Shown here piece after piece: positions 45,520 to 55,175 of a stretch of 64,000 bases of DNA. Origin of the DNA: Rouxiella sp. S1S-2 (lineage in GTDB: Bacteria; Pseudomonadota; Gammaproteobacteria; Enterobacterales; Enterobacteriaceae); assembly GCF_009208105.1 (NCBI RefSeq), contig NZ_WFKL01000001.1, positions 2,604,001 to 2,668,000 on the forward strand, given 5' to 3'. The notes under the pieces were generated by a model. The model saw only the letters and a list, made by a program, of their open reading frames with translations. It had not been told where the DNA came from and did no database searches. Every line of letters begins with the position of its first letter. Position 1 is the stretch's first letter. The position numbers and the translations under genes are program-made.

Positions 45520-46767
45520 TTACTGGTGTGCAGGTTTATAGCCTTTACAGCCGTACCATGCGATGTATATGTAGCACAGCAACGGCACCACAAACGACAC
45601 AAGCAGTGATACATGGTCAGCGACGGCTGCCTGAATGATTGGCATTACCGCGCCACCAACAATACCCATGCACAGAACGCCGGAAGCGCGTCCAGTCAAC
45701 CCGCCAAGACGGTTCAGTGCCAGTGAGAAAATGGTTGGGAACATGATTGAGTTAAATAGACCCACAGACAGAATGGCCCACATGCTGAAAGTGCCGCGCA
45801 TGAATATCGCCGAGGCAATCAGCAGCACCACAATCGTTGCATTGAATGCCAGCAGGCGGTTGGCTTTGATACGAGTCATCAATACACTGCCGATAAATCG
45901 TCCTACCATTGCGCCGCCCCAATAAAGCGACAACTTTTGGCTGGCATCCACCGCAGAAAGTGAAGCAATGTCGGGACGTTCCAGCAAACTAATTAGATAA
46001 CTTCCGATAGAAACTTCTGCACCCACGTAGGCAAAAATACCGATAACCCCGAGCACCAAGTGCTTTTGCTTCCACAGGCTTTGTTCTTTGTTATTATCCT
46101 GCTCTTTCTCATCATTTATGACTGGCAACTTACTGAATTTTATCACAACGGCAATGAGCACCAGAAGGGCAGTCAGAACCAGATAAGGCATTTGTACCGA
46201 GGCTGATTCGCTTGCATAGTAGTGCTGAACCTCACCGGCAGGTAAATGCGCTATCTGATCGGCGGAAAGCACTGCAGCGGAGAGAATAAACATGCCGCCT
46301 AACACTGGCCCAATAGTGGTGCCCAGCGAGTTAAACGCCTGAGTAAGATTGAGACGACTGGCCGCCGTTTCAGCGCTACCCAATGAATTAACATACGGAT
46401 TAGCTGCCACTTGCAGCAGGGTCAGACCCGAAGCGAGAATAAACAGCGACAATAAAAACAGCGGATAAGAGCGTAGCGAAGCCGAAGGATAAAATAGCAC
46501 GCAGCCAACTGCGGCCACGATAAGGCCCATAATAATACCGGCCTTGTAGCCAAACTTACTGACAACTTTACCGGCAGGATACGACATCACGAAGTAAGCA
46601 ACGAAGAAGCTGAACTGCACCAATGAAGCCTGGACGTAGCTTAACTCAAACAAAGACTTCAGGTGAGGAACCAAGATGTCATTCAGTGAGGTGATTAAGC
46701 CCCACATAAAGAACAGTGCCGTTAGCAGGGCAAGAGGCCCTTTATAACTTTTTGAATTGTCGTTCAT
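45520..46767 (-). CDS. FucP-family sugar:proton symporter (MFS)
   Basis: A 415-residue transporter of the fucose/glucose/galactose permease family. It has the conserved LTALFFMWGLITSLNDILVPHLK start near residue 15 (split after the second L run), FFVAYFVMSYPAGKV near 53, LQVAANPYVNSLG near 118 and SIMFPTIFSLAL near 335. It imports a hexose or deoxyhexose. No catabolic genes adjoin it, so the sugar is unknown. A GGGA ribosome site and a CRP-like sequence lie upstream. Confidence 0.88.
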   Translation of the reverse strand: MNDNSKSYKGPLALLTALFFMWGLITSLNDILVPHLKSLFELSYVQASLVQFSFFVAYFVMSYPAGKVVSKFGYKAGIIMGLIVAAVGCVLFYPSASLRSYPLFLLSLFILASGLTLLQVAANPYVNSLGSAETAASRLNLTQAFNSLGTTIGPVLGGMFILSAAVLSADQIAHLPAGEVQHYYASESASVQMPYLVLTALLVLIAVVIKFSKLPVINDEKEQDNNKEQSLWKQKHLVLGVIGIFAYVGAEVSIGSYLISLLERPDIASLSAVDASQKLSLYWGGAMVGRFIGSVLMTRIKANRLLAFNATIVVLLIASAIFMRGTFSMWAILSVGLFNSIMFPTIFSLALNRLGGLTGRASGVLCMGIVGGAVMPIIQAAVADHVSLLVSFVVPLLCYIYIAWYGCKGYKPAHQ

Positions 46768-47236
46768 AAAAATCCCTGTGACTTACAACTGCCAGATTAT
46801 CCGCTTTATAGCGCCTCTGACTTGACGATAAAATCCCGACACCTCGAGGAGCATCGTTATCTGACCCTGGTTAAATTAATGCGTAGTTATAAAAGGTGAT
46901 CTGACGCACATTTTTTGCGTGCGAAAGATTACATAAACTTTTAACGAAGACAAGCTTCCTCTCCCTTATCAGACGATTCAACCCAGGTTGTATAAGGCGA
47001 AATAACGTGCTTGCGGGAGGTAAGATTGAGTTGGGTGTGTGATTAAGTGTGATCTGGATCTCATAATTTAGAGGGATAATGAAAAAGTGTAGGTTAATTA
47101 AGCGCGAGGTGTATATTTGTTAAACTATTTTAGTTGACGTCTATTAATTCAATTATTTAGCCAACACTTCTCAACTCCCTCGGTGGATAATCTAGCCACT
47201 TACCATTCTGTAGTACAATCAGTCCTAAAGGACATC
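46768..47236. other. long divergent intergenic region with CRP-like sites
   Basis: About 470 bp between the FucP-type permease (-) and the unknown membrane protein (+). It is AT-rich. Two imperfect CRP-like 16-mers are visible, GGTGA-N6-GCACA at 46895-46910 and TGTGA-N6-TCTCA at 47048-47063. Nothing else is recognisable. Confidence 0.4.
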
Positions 47237-48571
47237 ATGCGCAAGCTTACTTCAAACCAGTGGTTTGTACTGACGTTATGGCTAGTCCTTCTTATGCTTT
47301 CCGGTGCCACGTTCACTATCAATAATGAAGATTATTCACGCAGTATAAATTTTTTTCTAGACAGGATCCCCTTTCAAGACCCGTCTATGCCCCTGTCCTG
47401 GCAAATGAAAACGCATTTCACACCTCAATGGCAGGCTTATTGGTTTAATCCCTACAATGTAATTTTATATAGCTACGCCAGCGTATTATCACTGCTGACT
47501 TCTTGGTTCGATTTAATGATTATGGCCTCAATCCTTAAGCTACTCTATTTGGTTGAACTGTTCTTATTAAGCAAGGTTTTTTTAAATTACAAGAAGCCAT
47601 ATCATTATTTTTTGTTCATTTTGCTGATCGTCCCACTTTGTTCATCATCGATACTTGCTTTTCTGGCCTCTTTTTATACTGACATGGTTGTCGTTGTTAT
47701 ACTGCCGATCCTTTGTTATGTCCTAGTCAAACCGGTGAGATATTCGACACTCTCTATTTTCGTATGTGTTCTTATTATTAGTTCTTCTAAATCACAATTT
47801 TTTTATTTCCCAATTATCGTTTTTTTATCACTTCTGATATTTGACAGACCGTTTAATAAAAAACAGGCTCTGGTACTGACACTGTGCTTGGTGATGAGTG
47901 TGGTTTCGATGCTTTCAATCAGCGGGAGTGCAAATTTAAATAAATATCACGCCAACTATTTTGGTAGCTACCTCTTTCAACAGAACAATAACATCCCCTT
48001 GGATAAGGATGCCGATCCTAGTTGTGTAGGTATTGATATATGGCAGTCAAAATGGGATTTGAAACTAGGCGCTATCCCCGCCCCCCCGCATAATAATTGC
48101 TATGAGCGTCATCATGCAGAGGTTACTTTTTATAAGCCACTTTATTTTTTCTTGGAAAATCCACTGTTACTGGCCAGCTTGTCCTTTGATAAGGGTATTC
48201 AGCATCAAATGACTGAAGACTATTTTAGTATGCGTTATGTGAATAAATATATAGTAAGTCAAGATGCATTGATTACCTATGTAACACAGCTCAAGGACGA
48301 TATTTTCAAACCTTGGCGTTTTTTAATCAGTTTTCTGATCACTCTTACTTCAATTTTTTTGTATCGCGTACCCAACGCCAAGCTGCTTTTCATCTTGGGT
48401 GGTTTTTCCAGCTCGCAGTTTTATGTGACATTTTTTGGTGAGGGGTATCGTGATATGTCGCGTCACCTGTTTGCCATGAATTTCAGCTTCGATTTGCTGA
48501 TTTTTGTTAGCCTTTTGATGATTATAGAGGGCATACACACGCTGCAAAAAAGTCAGCGTGCAAGTCAATAA
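47237..48571 (+). CDS. unknown polytopic membrane protein, possibly GT-C-like
   Basis: 444 residues from the ATG at 47237, chosen because AAAGGA lies just upstream; a GTG at 47183 is possible. It has about nine to eleven hydrophobic helices from residue 8 to the C-terminus, with a long hydrophilic loop near residues 20-65 (NNEDYSRS...) and another around 245-300 rich in Cys, His and Asn (DPSCVGIDIWQ; PAPPHNNCYERHHAE). Such loops recall GT-C glycosyltransferases or serotype-conversion Gtr proteins, but I do not recognise a family. It is AT-rich and may be acquired. It stands alone between sugar permease and ybjI. Confidence 0.7.
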   Translation: MRKLTSNQWFVLTLWLVLLMLSGATFTINNEDYSRSINFFLDRIPFQDPSMPLSWQMKTHFTPQWQAYWFNPYNVILYSYASVLSLLTSWFDLMIMASILKLLYLVELFLLSKVFLNYKKPYHYFLFILLIVPLCSSSILAFLASFYTDMVVVVILPILCYVLVKPVRYSTLSIFVCVLIISSSKSQFFYFPIIVFLSLLIFDRPFNKKQALVLTLCLVMSVVSMLSISGSANLNKYHANYFGSYLFQQNNNIPLDKDADPSCVGIDIWQSKWDLKLGAIPAPPHNNCYERHHAEVTFYKPLYFFLENPLLLASLSFDKGIQHQMTEDYFSMRYVNKYIVSQDALITYVTQLKDDIFKPWRFLISFLITLTSIFLYRVPNAKLLFILGGFSSSQFYVTFFGEGYRDMSRHLFAMNFSFDLLIFVSLLMIIEGIHTLQKSQRASQ

Positions 48572-48686
48572 AAGCCGTCTTTCGGTTAGATGATCCTCAG
48601 CGATTTTGATAAGATTTAAAACTATACGGTTACTGTTAGATAACTGAAGCTGATGATTTTCCCTTTGTGCTGATAATGGAATATGT

Positions 48687-49496
48687 ATGTCAATAAAACT
48701 GATTGCGGTTGATATGGACGGTACCTTTCTCAATGATGAGAAATCCTACGATAAAGTTCGTTTTCTTGAACAATATTCCAGTCTTAAAGCGCGAGGCATT
48801 CGCTTTGTGGTCGCAAGCGGGAATCAATTCTACCAGTTGGTGCATTACTTCCCCGAAATTCAGCATGAAATCGCTTTTGTCGCCGAAAATGGTGCCTACG
48901 TCGTAGACGCTGGTGAAGAGATTCACTGCGGTGAATTTGCTCAAGTACAGATAGCACGCATTCTCGATGTGCTGGCAGACGTGCCTGATATCCAGAAGGT
49001 GGTCTGCGGCAAAAATAGCGCCTACGCGCACGTTTCAATGCCTGAAGTGGTGATCGATAAAATGTCGAACCACTATCGACGCCTCAAAAAAGTTGAAGAC
49101 TTTTATGCGCTTGATGACATTATTTTCAAGTTTTCGCTTGGGGTTCAGCAAGAAGCCGTTCCTGATTTGCTGCAACGGTTGGCGCTTGAAGTGGGTGATA
49201 TCGCTCAGCCGGTAAACAGTGGATTTGGTTTTATTGACCTGATCGTTCCCGGTCTTCATAAAGCCCACGGCCTGAGCCTGTTACAGGCGCGCTGGAATAT
49301 AAAAGACCAAGAGGTCGTTGCCATCGGTGACAGCGATAATGACATCGAGATGCTGCGCCATGCTGGTTTCGGTTTTGCGATGGCTAACGCCAGCCCCGCG
49401 GTTGTTGAGGTGGCGAGCTATTCAACCACCGACAACAACGATCAGGGTGCGCTGCGGGTCATCGACCGTGTTCTCACTGGCGCAGCACCATTTTAA
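48687..49496 (+). CDS. ybjI: HAD phosphatase YbjI
   Basis: A 269-residue Cof-type HAD phosphatase very close in sequence pattern to E. coli YbjI. Motif I is AVDMDGTFL (nucleophile Asp), followed by IRFVVASGNQFYQL and EIAFVAENGAYV, then FGFIDLIVPGLHKAHG and motif IV VAIGDSDNDIEML. YbjI dephosphorylates 5-amino-6-(5-phosphoribitylamino)uracil, a riboflavin precursor, and other sugar phosphates. It is 19 bp upstream of dld and in the same direction. Confidence 0.92.
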   Translation: MSIKLIAVDMDGTFLNDEKSYDKVRFLEQYSSLKARGIRFVVASGNQFYQLVHYFPEIQHEIAFVAENGAYVVDAGEEIHCGEFAQVQIARILDVLADVPDIQKVVCGKNSAYAHVSMPEVVIDKMSNHYRRLKKVEDFYALDDIIFKFSLGVQQEAVPDLLQRLALEVGDIAQPVNSGFGFIDLIVPGLHKAHGLSLLQARWNIKDQEVVAIGDSDNDIEMLRHAGFGFAMANASPAVVEVASYSTTDNNDQGALRVIDRVLTGAAPF

Positions 49497-49515
49497 CGGC
49501 AAGGGAAAAGTAAAA

Positions 49516-51210
49516 ATGGAGAACAGCAGCACGATAATTGCTCAGTTGCAGCAAGTTTTAAATGCAGAGCAACTTCTTACCCGTGAAAATGATAAAGCCT
49601 ATTACACCAAGGGATTTCGCGTCGGCCAAGGGCAGGCGCTGGCGGTTGCCATTCCTGAGACGCTATTACAGCTGTGGCAGGTGCTGAAGGCATGTGTGGC
49701 CTGCGATAAAATCATTTTAATGCAGGCATCAAATACCGGCGTAACCGGAGGGTCAACGCCCGACGGTAACGACTACGACCGCGAGGTAGTGATTGTCAGC
49801 ACTCGGCGTATTAAAGGTGTTCAGGTTATTGATAACGCGCAACAGATTATTGCTTTCCCCGGCAGTACGTTAACTGAACTCGAAAAAGCACTGCACCCGC
49901 ATCAAAAAGAACCCCATTCTGTGATTGGATCCTCCTGCATTGGTGCGTCGGTGATCGGCGGAGTTTGTAATAACTCCGGAGGCTCGCTTATTCGTCGTGG
50001 ACCGGCGTTTACCGAAAAGTCCCTATTCGCTCAAATAGACAACGACGGTGTGCTATCGCTGGTCAATCACCTAGGCGTATTTCTGGGCACTACCCCTGAG
50101 GAAATAATTACTCGCCTTGAAAGTCAGGACTACACCACAGGTACAGAAGCGGATTGGGAAGGTAAAATTTGGGCTGACGATTACGCCTCGGTTATTCGTG
50201 ACGTTGAGGCCAGCAGCCCGTCGCGATTCAACGGCAATGCGCAGTATCTGCACGACAGCGCGGGCAGTGCCGGTAAAGTGGCGGTTTTTGCGGTGCGCCT
50301 GTCGACGTTTGAGCTGGGTGATACCACCCAGACCTACTATATCGGCACCAATGACGAGAGAGAGCTGGTTGAGCTGCGCCGCTATCTTCTGCAAAACCTC
50401 AAAGAGCTGCCGCAGCAGGCTGAATATATTCATCGCCATGCTTTTGATATGACGGTGCGTTATTCCAAGCACGTTTATTGGGCGATTGACAGATTAGGGC
50501 CGGAAGCGCTGCCTTCATTAATGGCGAAAAAGGCTAAGTGGGATGTACGGGTGAAAAAAGCCGGTTTTCTGCCGCTGAACTTGGTCGACAAGGTATTGCA
50601 AAGCGTGAATAACCTGACGCCAAAAAGAGTGGCGAAGCGAATTTTAGATTACCGTGACCAGTTTGAGCATCACCTGATGATCAAAACCGAAGCACGACAT
50701 GCTCCTGAGCTTCAACGTTTGTTAACCCTGTTTTTCACCGCTCGACAGGGGCAATTTTTTGCTTGTGACGAACGTGAAGAAAAAGATGCGTTTCTGGTGC
50801 GCTTTGGCGTAGGTGGATGCACGGTTTCTTACTGCGACTATATGGGCATTGATACTAATCAGCGACTGATGGCCTTTGACGTAGCCTTGCGCCGCAACGA
50901 CGACCAGTGGCGCATTGTCTTACCGCCGCATCTGCAGGCTCAGGTGCTTGAAGACTCGTGCTGTGGCCACTTTTTCTGCTTTGTTAATCATCAGGATTAT
51001 ATTCTTAAAGCCGGTGTTGATCCGCAGGTGTTCAAACACGAAGTGCTGGAGTATCTCGACCAGCGCGGGGCCAGATATCCTGCAGAACACAACGTGGGTC
51101 ACCAGTATCATGCGTCCGATGAATATGAACAGCACATGCGACTGCTTGATCCTACCAACAGCTGTAATCCGGGCATTGGCAAAACCAGCAAAAATAAGTT
51201 CTGGCTTTAA
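49516..51210 (+). CDS. dld: quinone-dependent D-lactate dehydrogenase
   Basis: 564 residues from the ATG at 49516; upstream in-frame starts fall inside ybjI. It is a peripheral membrane FAD enzyme with an N-terminal PCMH-type FAD domain (QASNTGVTGGSTPDG near residue 75, GSSCIGASVIGGVCNNSGGSL near 138, split) and the Dld-specific membrane-binding and C-terminal parts ending HNVGHQYHAS and DPTNSCNPGIGKTSK. It oxidises D-lactate to pyruvate and reduces quinone. The length is close to that of E. coli Dld (571). Confidence 0.95.
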   Translation: MENSSTIIAQLQQVLNAEQLLTRENDKAYYTKGFRVGQGQALAVAIPETLLQLWQVLKACVACDKIILMQASNTGVTGGSTPDGNDYDREVVIVSTRRIKGVQVIDNAQQIIAFPGSTLTELEKALHPHQKEPHSVIGSSCIGASVIGGVCNNSGGSLIRRGPAFTEKSLFAQIDNDGVLSLVNHLGVFLGTTPEEIITRLESQDYTTGTEADWEGKIWADDYASVIRDVEASSPSRFNGNAQYLHDSAGSAGKVAVFAVRLSTFELGDTTQTYYIGTNDERELVELRRYLLQNLKELPQQAEYIHRHAFDMTVRYSKHVYWAIDRLGPEALPSLMAKKAKWDVRVKKAGFLPLNLVDKVLQSVNNLTPKRVAKRILDYRDQFEHHLMIKTEARHAPELQRLLTLFFTARQGQFFACDEREEKDAFLVRFGVGGCTVSYCDYMGIDTNQRLMAFDVALRRNDDQWRIVLPPHLQAQVLEDSCCGHFFCFVNHQDYILKAGVDPQVFKHEVLEYLDQRGARYPAEHNVGHQYHASDEYEQHMRLLDPTNSCNPGIGKTSKNKFWL

Positions 51211-51221
51211 CCTTTAATGCT

Positions 51222-51265
51222 GCGGTGCCGCATTCTTCAGCATTGCTGAAAACTTGTGGCACCGC
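51222..51265 (+). terminator. branched hairpin between dld and ampC
   Basis: Outer arms GCGGTGCC (51222-51229) and GGCACCGC (51258-51265) enclose a second hairpin TTCAGC/GCTGAA (51236-51250). It separates two convergent genes and probably ends both transcripts, although the T-tract is poor. Confidence 0.5.
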
Positions 51266-51275
51266 GTCTCAAAGA

Positions 51276-52418
51276 TTAAAACCCACCTTTCTGAGCGTTT
51301 AACACGTCATAAGCTGCCTTGACCCGAGCCTCATTGGGATAAGACTTGTTGGCCAGAATAATGATTGCCATTTTCCTGGCCGGCACAAACAGCGCGTAGG
51401 TCGAGAACCCATTGGTTGAACCGGTTTTGTTGTAAATGGCATTCTGCAGCGGCGCTTGCGGCGGTACTATTGAAGTAGCAGGATGGCCGGCATAAATAAT
51501 CTTCGCACTGTTGTTTTCCAAAAGAGTATTTAACGGCGTAGGGTACGGATAGCTTTCCCACATCATATCTTGCGTAAATCCACTCACGTGATAATACCCA
51601 GTGTGGGTTGCTTCAACGGCCTTATGCCACTGCGTCTCAACCGGTTGAACGTTCATATTAATATTAAGATAACGAATCAGGTCGGCGGAGGTTGATTTCA
51701 AGCCATACGCCTCGGCGTCGAGCACACCAGGATTAACCCTGGCCGGCTTATCCTGCTTGTTATAGCCCATCGCATAGTCGGCCATTTTATGGGCAGGCAC
51801 CTGCACAAAGCTGTTGTGCATGCCGAAAGCCGGTAGCAGGTTTTTTTGCATTACTTCAGTGAAAGGTTGCTTAAGACTGTTAGCCGTGGCCATACCGAGC
51901 AGGCCAATGCCCATGTTGGAGTAAATACGCTGGCTACCCGCGGGTTGGGCCGGTTGCCACTGTTTAAACCAGCTCATTAACTGAGCGTCAGTTTTAACAC
52001 CGTCTGGCTCAAATAAAGGCAGACCTGAGGTGTGGGTAGCGAGATTTAACAGACTGACTTTGTCAAAAGCGGTGCCCTTTAGTTCGGGAATATATCGGCT
52101 GGCCGGTTGGTCAAAAGCTATCTTTCCCTCTAACTGTGCCCAGCTTGCCAGCGTCGCGGTAAAGGTTTTACTCAGTGAGCCAATCTCGAACAAAGTATTT
52201 TGATTAATAGGACGCCGAGTCTCTTTTGAGGCTATGCCATAATTATAATAGGTCGTTTTGCCGTCGATGCTGACCGCTATCGCCATGCCGGGTATTTGAT
52301 ACTCCTTCATCAGCGGCTCGATAATCTGGTCTACGCGGTTCTTCTCCAGCGCAGCCGCCTGTGCGGCCGATACCGCAGCAATGCTCAGCATCGCGGCACC
52401 TATAAATTTCAACATCAT
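51276..52418 (-). CDS. ampC: class C beta-lactamase AmpC
   Basis: A 380-residue serine beta-lactamase with a signal peptide to about residue 21 (AQAA). All class C active-site elements are present: the nucleophile box SLSK (GSLSKTF near residue 84), the YSN motif (YSNMG near 170) and KTG (NKTGSTNGFSTY near 335), with the LANKSYPNEARVKAA C-terminal signature. It hydrolyses cephalosporins and penicillins in the periplasm. No ampR regulator is next to it, unlike inducible chromosomal AmpC loci, which suggests low constitutive or otherwise controlled expression. Confidence 0.92.
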   Translation of the reverse strand: MMLKFIGAAMLSIAAVSAAQAAALEKNRVDQIIEPLMKEYQIPGMAIAVSIDGKTTYYNYGIASKETRRPINQNTLFEIGSLSKTFTATLASWAQLEGKIAFDQPASRYIPELKGTAFDKVSLLNLATHTSGLPLFEPDGVKTDAQLMSWFKQWQPAQPAGSQRIYSNMGIGLLGMATANSLKQPFTEVMQKNLLPAFGMHNSFVQVPAHKMADYAMGYNKQDKPARVNPGVLDAEAYGLKSTSADLIRYLNINMNVQPVETQWHKAVEATHTGYYHVSGFTQDMMWESYPYPTPLNTLLENNSAKIIYAGHPATSIVPPQAPLQNAIYNKTGSTNGFSTYALFVPARKMAIIILANKSYPNEARVKAAYDVLNAQKGGF

Positions 52419-52588
52419 GTTGTAAAATCCTTACCAAGAGATCCACTTGGAAAATTCAAAATATCCCGTGTTAAGCTGATATTTTTTATAAATTAACATC
52501 AACAACGGGTAGAGTAATATCGAATAAACAGTGTCTATTGTAGCGGCGATGTGCTTTAACAACACACTAAGTTAAAAAGGATTATACG

Positions 52589-53506
52589 ATGAAAACCGTT
52601 GCCGTGATGGGAGCCTCAGGTACGTTGGGCACGACTATCGTGCGGATGCTTCTTGAGCGGGGTGTGCATGTCAGAGCCTTGGTCCGGGCAACCACCCACC
52701 GCGCAAAACTCGAGGCGCTGGGCGTAACAGATTTTGTGGTGGCGGACTTGATGGATCCGGCATCCTTACAACGGGCCCTGACGCAGGGGCCAGGCATTGA
52801 CGCGGTAATTTCTAGCGCGGCGGGCTTTACCTCTCACTCCAGACGTACCAAGGATAACGACACTCGGGCGGACATTGAAGGCTATCGACACTGGGTAGAC
52901 GCGGCCAAAATTGCGCAGGTGCCACGCTTCATCTTTATTTCTATTCTCGAATGCGACAAAGCACCTGGCGTACCGCATTTTTATAAAAAATTCCTGACTG
53001 AGCAATATTTGGTGGAAAAGCAGCAGCCTTATCTGTCATTGCGCGCGGCCGCTTTTCTAGACCGCCCTCGGGATGTGGTGGCCGAAAAAGTAAAAAGTGG
53101 CGTCTTCCCAGACATTGCGCCAGGCGTGGCTATGGACATGATTTACTCACCCGATCTGGCGCGTTATGCAGTCGAAGCTGCGCTCGACTTACCGGCCTCG
53201 GCGCTGAATCAATGTATCGATATTTGCTGTGATGTTCCGGCAACCGGGCCCATGCTCGCGGCGTCCTTCACCCGAATATTGGGCCGACCGATTGTGGCAA
53301 AACCGGCATTTTCTTCACTGGTCACCTTTTTTATGCCGCTGATTGCCAAAATCGTCCCCTCGCTTCGCGACGGCGTTGCGGTATTGTTTTGGGTACGAAC
53401 GGGGGGGTATGTCACGCAAGATCGCCAGACTCAGGAAAAATGGTTTGGCAAGCTGCCGACAATCGAAGATTCTGTTACGCGTTACTGCCAGGACCGTAAA
53501 TTTTGA
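52589..53506 (+). CDS. NmrA-type NAD(P)-binding protein
   Basis: A 305-residue atypical short-chain dehydrogenase. The Rossmann motif is MGASGTLGTTIVRML near residue 7, with VVADLMDPASL near 50 and RFIFISILECD near 112. The absence of a Tyr-x3-Lys catalytic pair points to the NmrA/SDR_a5 group, which senses redox state or reduces quinones. It is a single gene with AAAAAGGA upstream and a shared terminator downstream. Confidence 0.85.
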   Translation: MKTVAVMGASGTLGTTIVRMLLERGVHVRALVRATTHRAKLEALGVTDFVVADLMDPASLQRALTQGPGIDAVISSAAGFTSHSRRTKDNDTRADIEGYRHWVDAAKIAQVPRFIFISILECDKAPGVPHFYKKFLTEQYLVEKQQPYLSLRAAAFLDRPRDVVAEKVKSGVFPDIAPGVAMDMIYSPDLARYAVEAALDLPASALNQCIDICCDVPATGPMLAASFTRILGRPIVAKPAFSSLVTFFMPLIAKIVPSLRDGVAVLFWVRTGGYVTQDRQTQEKWFGKLPTIEDSVTRYCQDRKF

Positions 53507-53513
53507 TAAAAAA

Positions 53514-53536
53514 AGAGAGACCCGAAAGGTCTCTCT
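53514..53536. terminator. bidirectional terminator between NmrA-type gene and mntR
   Basis: A perfect 9-bp stem AGAGAGACC / GGTCTCTCT with a 5-base loop. On the minus strand a TTTTT-rich tract follows (serving mntR); on the plus strand a weaker GATTGTTTATCTT follows. Confidence 0.8.
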
Positions 53537-53588
53537 GATTGTTTATCTTCACTTACCCGCCGCCATTCAATGTAGCGGATATCTTTGC

Positions 53589-54038
53589 TTATTTTGAAGC
53601 ATTCTTCTGTTCTGTAAAACGACGAAATACCTCAAGCGTTTCGTCGCTGACGTGATGTTCAACGCCTTCGGAGTCCAGGCGTGCTGTTTCAGGGCTGATC
53701 CCTAGCGCAATGAAAAACGCTTCAACCACGTTATGACGCTCGCGGTTCTCTGCCGCCAGCTTTTCGCCCTCAGGCGTTAGGAAGGTGCCTCGATAAGGTA
53801 ACTGGCGCACCAGTCCGGCAGTGGCCAAACGTTTCAGTGTCTTAGCCACTGTTGGCTGAGAAACGCCAAGCCGGGCGGCTAAATCAACTTGCCGAGCTTC
53901 ACCAAACTCGTGGATCAAATCCGAAATTAGCTCAACATAATCATCCATCAATTCCCGACGATGCGCCTCGCGCACCTGTAAAAAGCCCTGAGCGTGATCT
54001 TCCACATCCAGCAATGGACCTACTTTCTTATTTTTCAC
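53589..54038 (-). CDS. mntR: manganese-responsive repressor MntR
   Basis: A 149-residue DtxR-family regulator. The HTH (residues about 50-75) reads [21 protein letters not shown], given in the family's usual place, and is followed by [14 protein letters not shown] and metal-site residues in HNVVEAFF and [10 protein letters not shown]. With Mn(II) bound it represses manganese importers. It is divergent from sitABCD, and a palindrome in the shared region fits the MntR box, so it should repress the sit operon and perhaps itself. Confidence 0.92.
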   Translation of the reverse strand: MKNKKVGPLLDVEDHAQGFLQVREAHRRELMDDYVELISDLIHEFGEARQVDLAARLGVSQPTVAKTLKRLATAGLVRQLPYRGTFLTPEGEKLAAENRERHNVVEAFFIALGISPETARLDSEGVEHHVSDETLEVFRRFTEQKNASK

Positions 54039-54169
54039 AACGCCCGCCTCTTACTTGCTTAATGGCTTTTTACCTTTTACCGCCACCACTTTCGTCGCGA
54101 CGATGAAAGGTATTGTAAACCAACTACGACTATCCACCAATTTTTGATAACTTTGCTTTGGCTATCTAG

Positions 54170-54185
54170 TATAGCCTATGCTATA
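54170..54185. promoter_or_regulatory. MntR box upstream of sitA
   Basis: TATAGCCTATGCTATA is a perfect inverted repeat TATAGC-N4-GCTATA, in agreement with the enterobacterial MntR box ATAGC-N4-GCTAT. It lies between mntR and sitA, 49 bp before the sitA ATG. Confidence 0.75.
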
Positions 54186-54233
54186 TCTGTTTAAGGTTTC
54201 TTCGTTTTGCGGTTTGTAAGGTGGGAAAGAGCT

Positions 54234-55175
54234 ATGGAAAAGAGCCTCAATTTTTTAAAGTTATTCAGCTATTCACCGTTTCGTCTGCGGCTTTTATTGC
54301 TGGGGATGATTGTCGGCATGGTTGGCGGCAACGCGCAGGCTGAAGAAAAAGAAAAAAAGAAGTTCAAAGTTGTTACCACTTTCACCGTGATCCAGGATAT
54401 CGCCCAGAACGTGGCGGGGGATGCGGCTACCGTTGAGTCCATCACCAAGCCGGGCGCGGAGATCCACGACTACCAGCCAACGCCGCGCGATATCGTAAAA
54501 ACCCAGTCCGCTGACCTGATCCTGTGGAACGGGTTTAACCTCGAGCGCTGGTTTGGCCGCTTCTTTGCCAACATCAAAAATGTCCCTTCTGTCACGGTAA
54601 CCGACGGCATCACGCCACTGCCTATCCAGGAAGGGCCTTATTTGGGCAATCCCAATCCGCACGCCTGGATGTCGCCTAACAATGCGCGGGTCTACGTCGA
54701 AAATATCCGTGCCGCGCTGGTGAAATACGATCCGCAGCATGCCGAGATCTATAACCAAAATGCTAAAAATTATGCCGAGAAAATTAGCCAGCTGGATGTA
54801 CCGCTGCGCCAGCGGTTGGTAAAAATTCCGGCTCAGCAGCGCTGGCTCGTGACCAGCGAAGGCGCATTTAGCTATCTGGCTAAAAGTTATGACCTGAAAG
54901 AGGCCTATTTGTGGCCAATTAATGCAGAGGAGCAGGGTACGCCTCAGCAAGTCAAGAAATTGATTGATCTGGTGAAGCAGCAAAATATTCCGGTGGTGTT
55001 CAGCGAAAGCACTATCTCCGACAAGCCGGCCAGGCAGGTCAGTAAAGAGACGGGGGCAAAATATGGCGGTGTGCTGTATGTCGATTCTCTTTCTACCGGT
55101 GAAGGACCGGTGCCAACCTATATTGACCTCCTAAAGGTCACTGTTAGCACCATCGCAGAAGGATTTGGACAATGA
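54234..55175 (+). CDS. sitA: manganese/iron ABC transporter binding protein SitA
   Basis: 313 residues from the ATG at 54234; an upstream TTG is unlikely. It has a long signal peptide (to about residue 36, NAQA), then the cluster A-I receptor motifs: [30 protein letters not shown] (metal His), NPHAWMSP (metal His) and [16 protein letters not shown] (metal Glu region). It delivers Mn(II) or Fe(II) in the periplasm. Its stop overlaps the sitB ATG. Confidence 0.93.
   Translation: MEKSLNFLKLFSYSPFRLRLLLLGMIVGMVGGNAQAEEKEKKKFKVVTTFTVIQDIAQNVAGDAATVESITKPGAEIHDYQPTPRDIVKTQSADLILWNGFNLERWFGRFFANIKNVPSVTVTDGITPLPIQEGPYLGNPNPHAWMSPNNARVYVENIRAALVKYDPQHAEIYNQNAKNYAEKISQLDVPLRQRLVKIPAQQRWLVTSEGAFSYLAKSYDLKEAYLWPINAEEQGTPQQVKKLIDLVKQQNIPVVFSESTISDKPARQVSKETGAKYGGVLYVDSLSTGEGPVPTYIDLLKVTVSTIAEGFGQ

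Noticed and set aside
54294..54983. 229-codon minus-strand frame inside sitA
   Set aside because: Antisense to sitA, low-complexity phenylalanine run from the opposite lysine codons, no recognisable domain.
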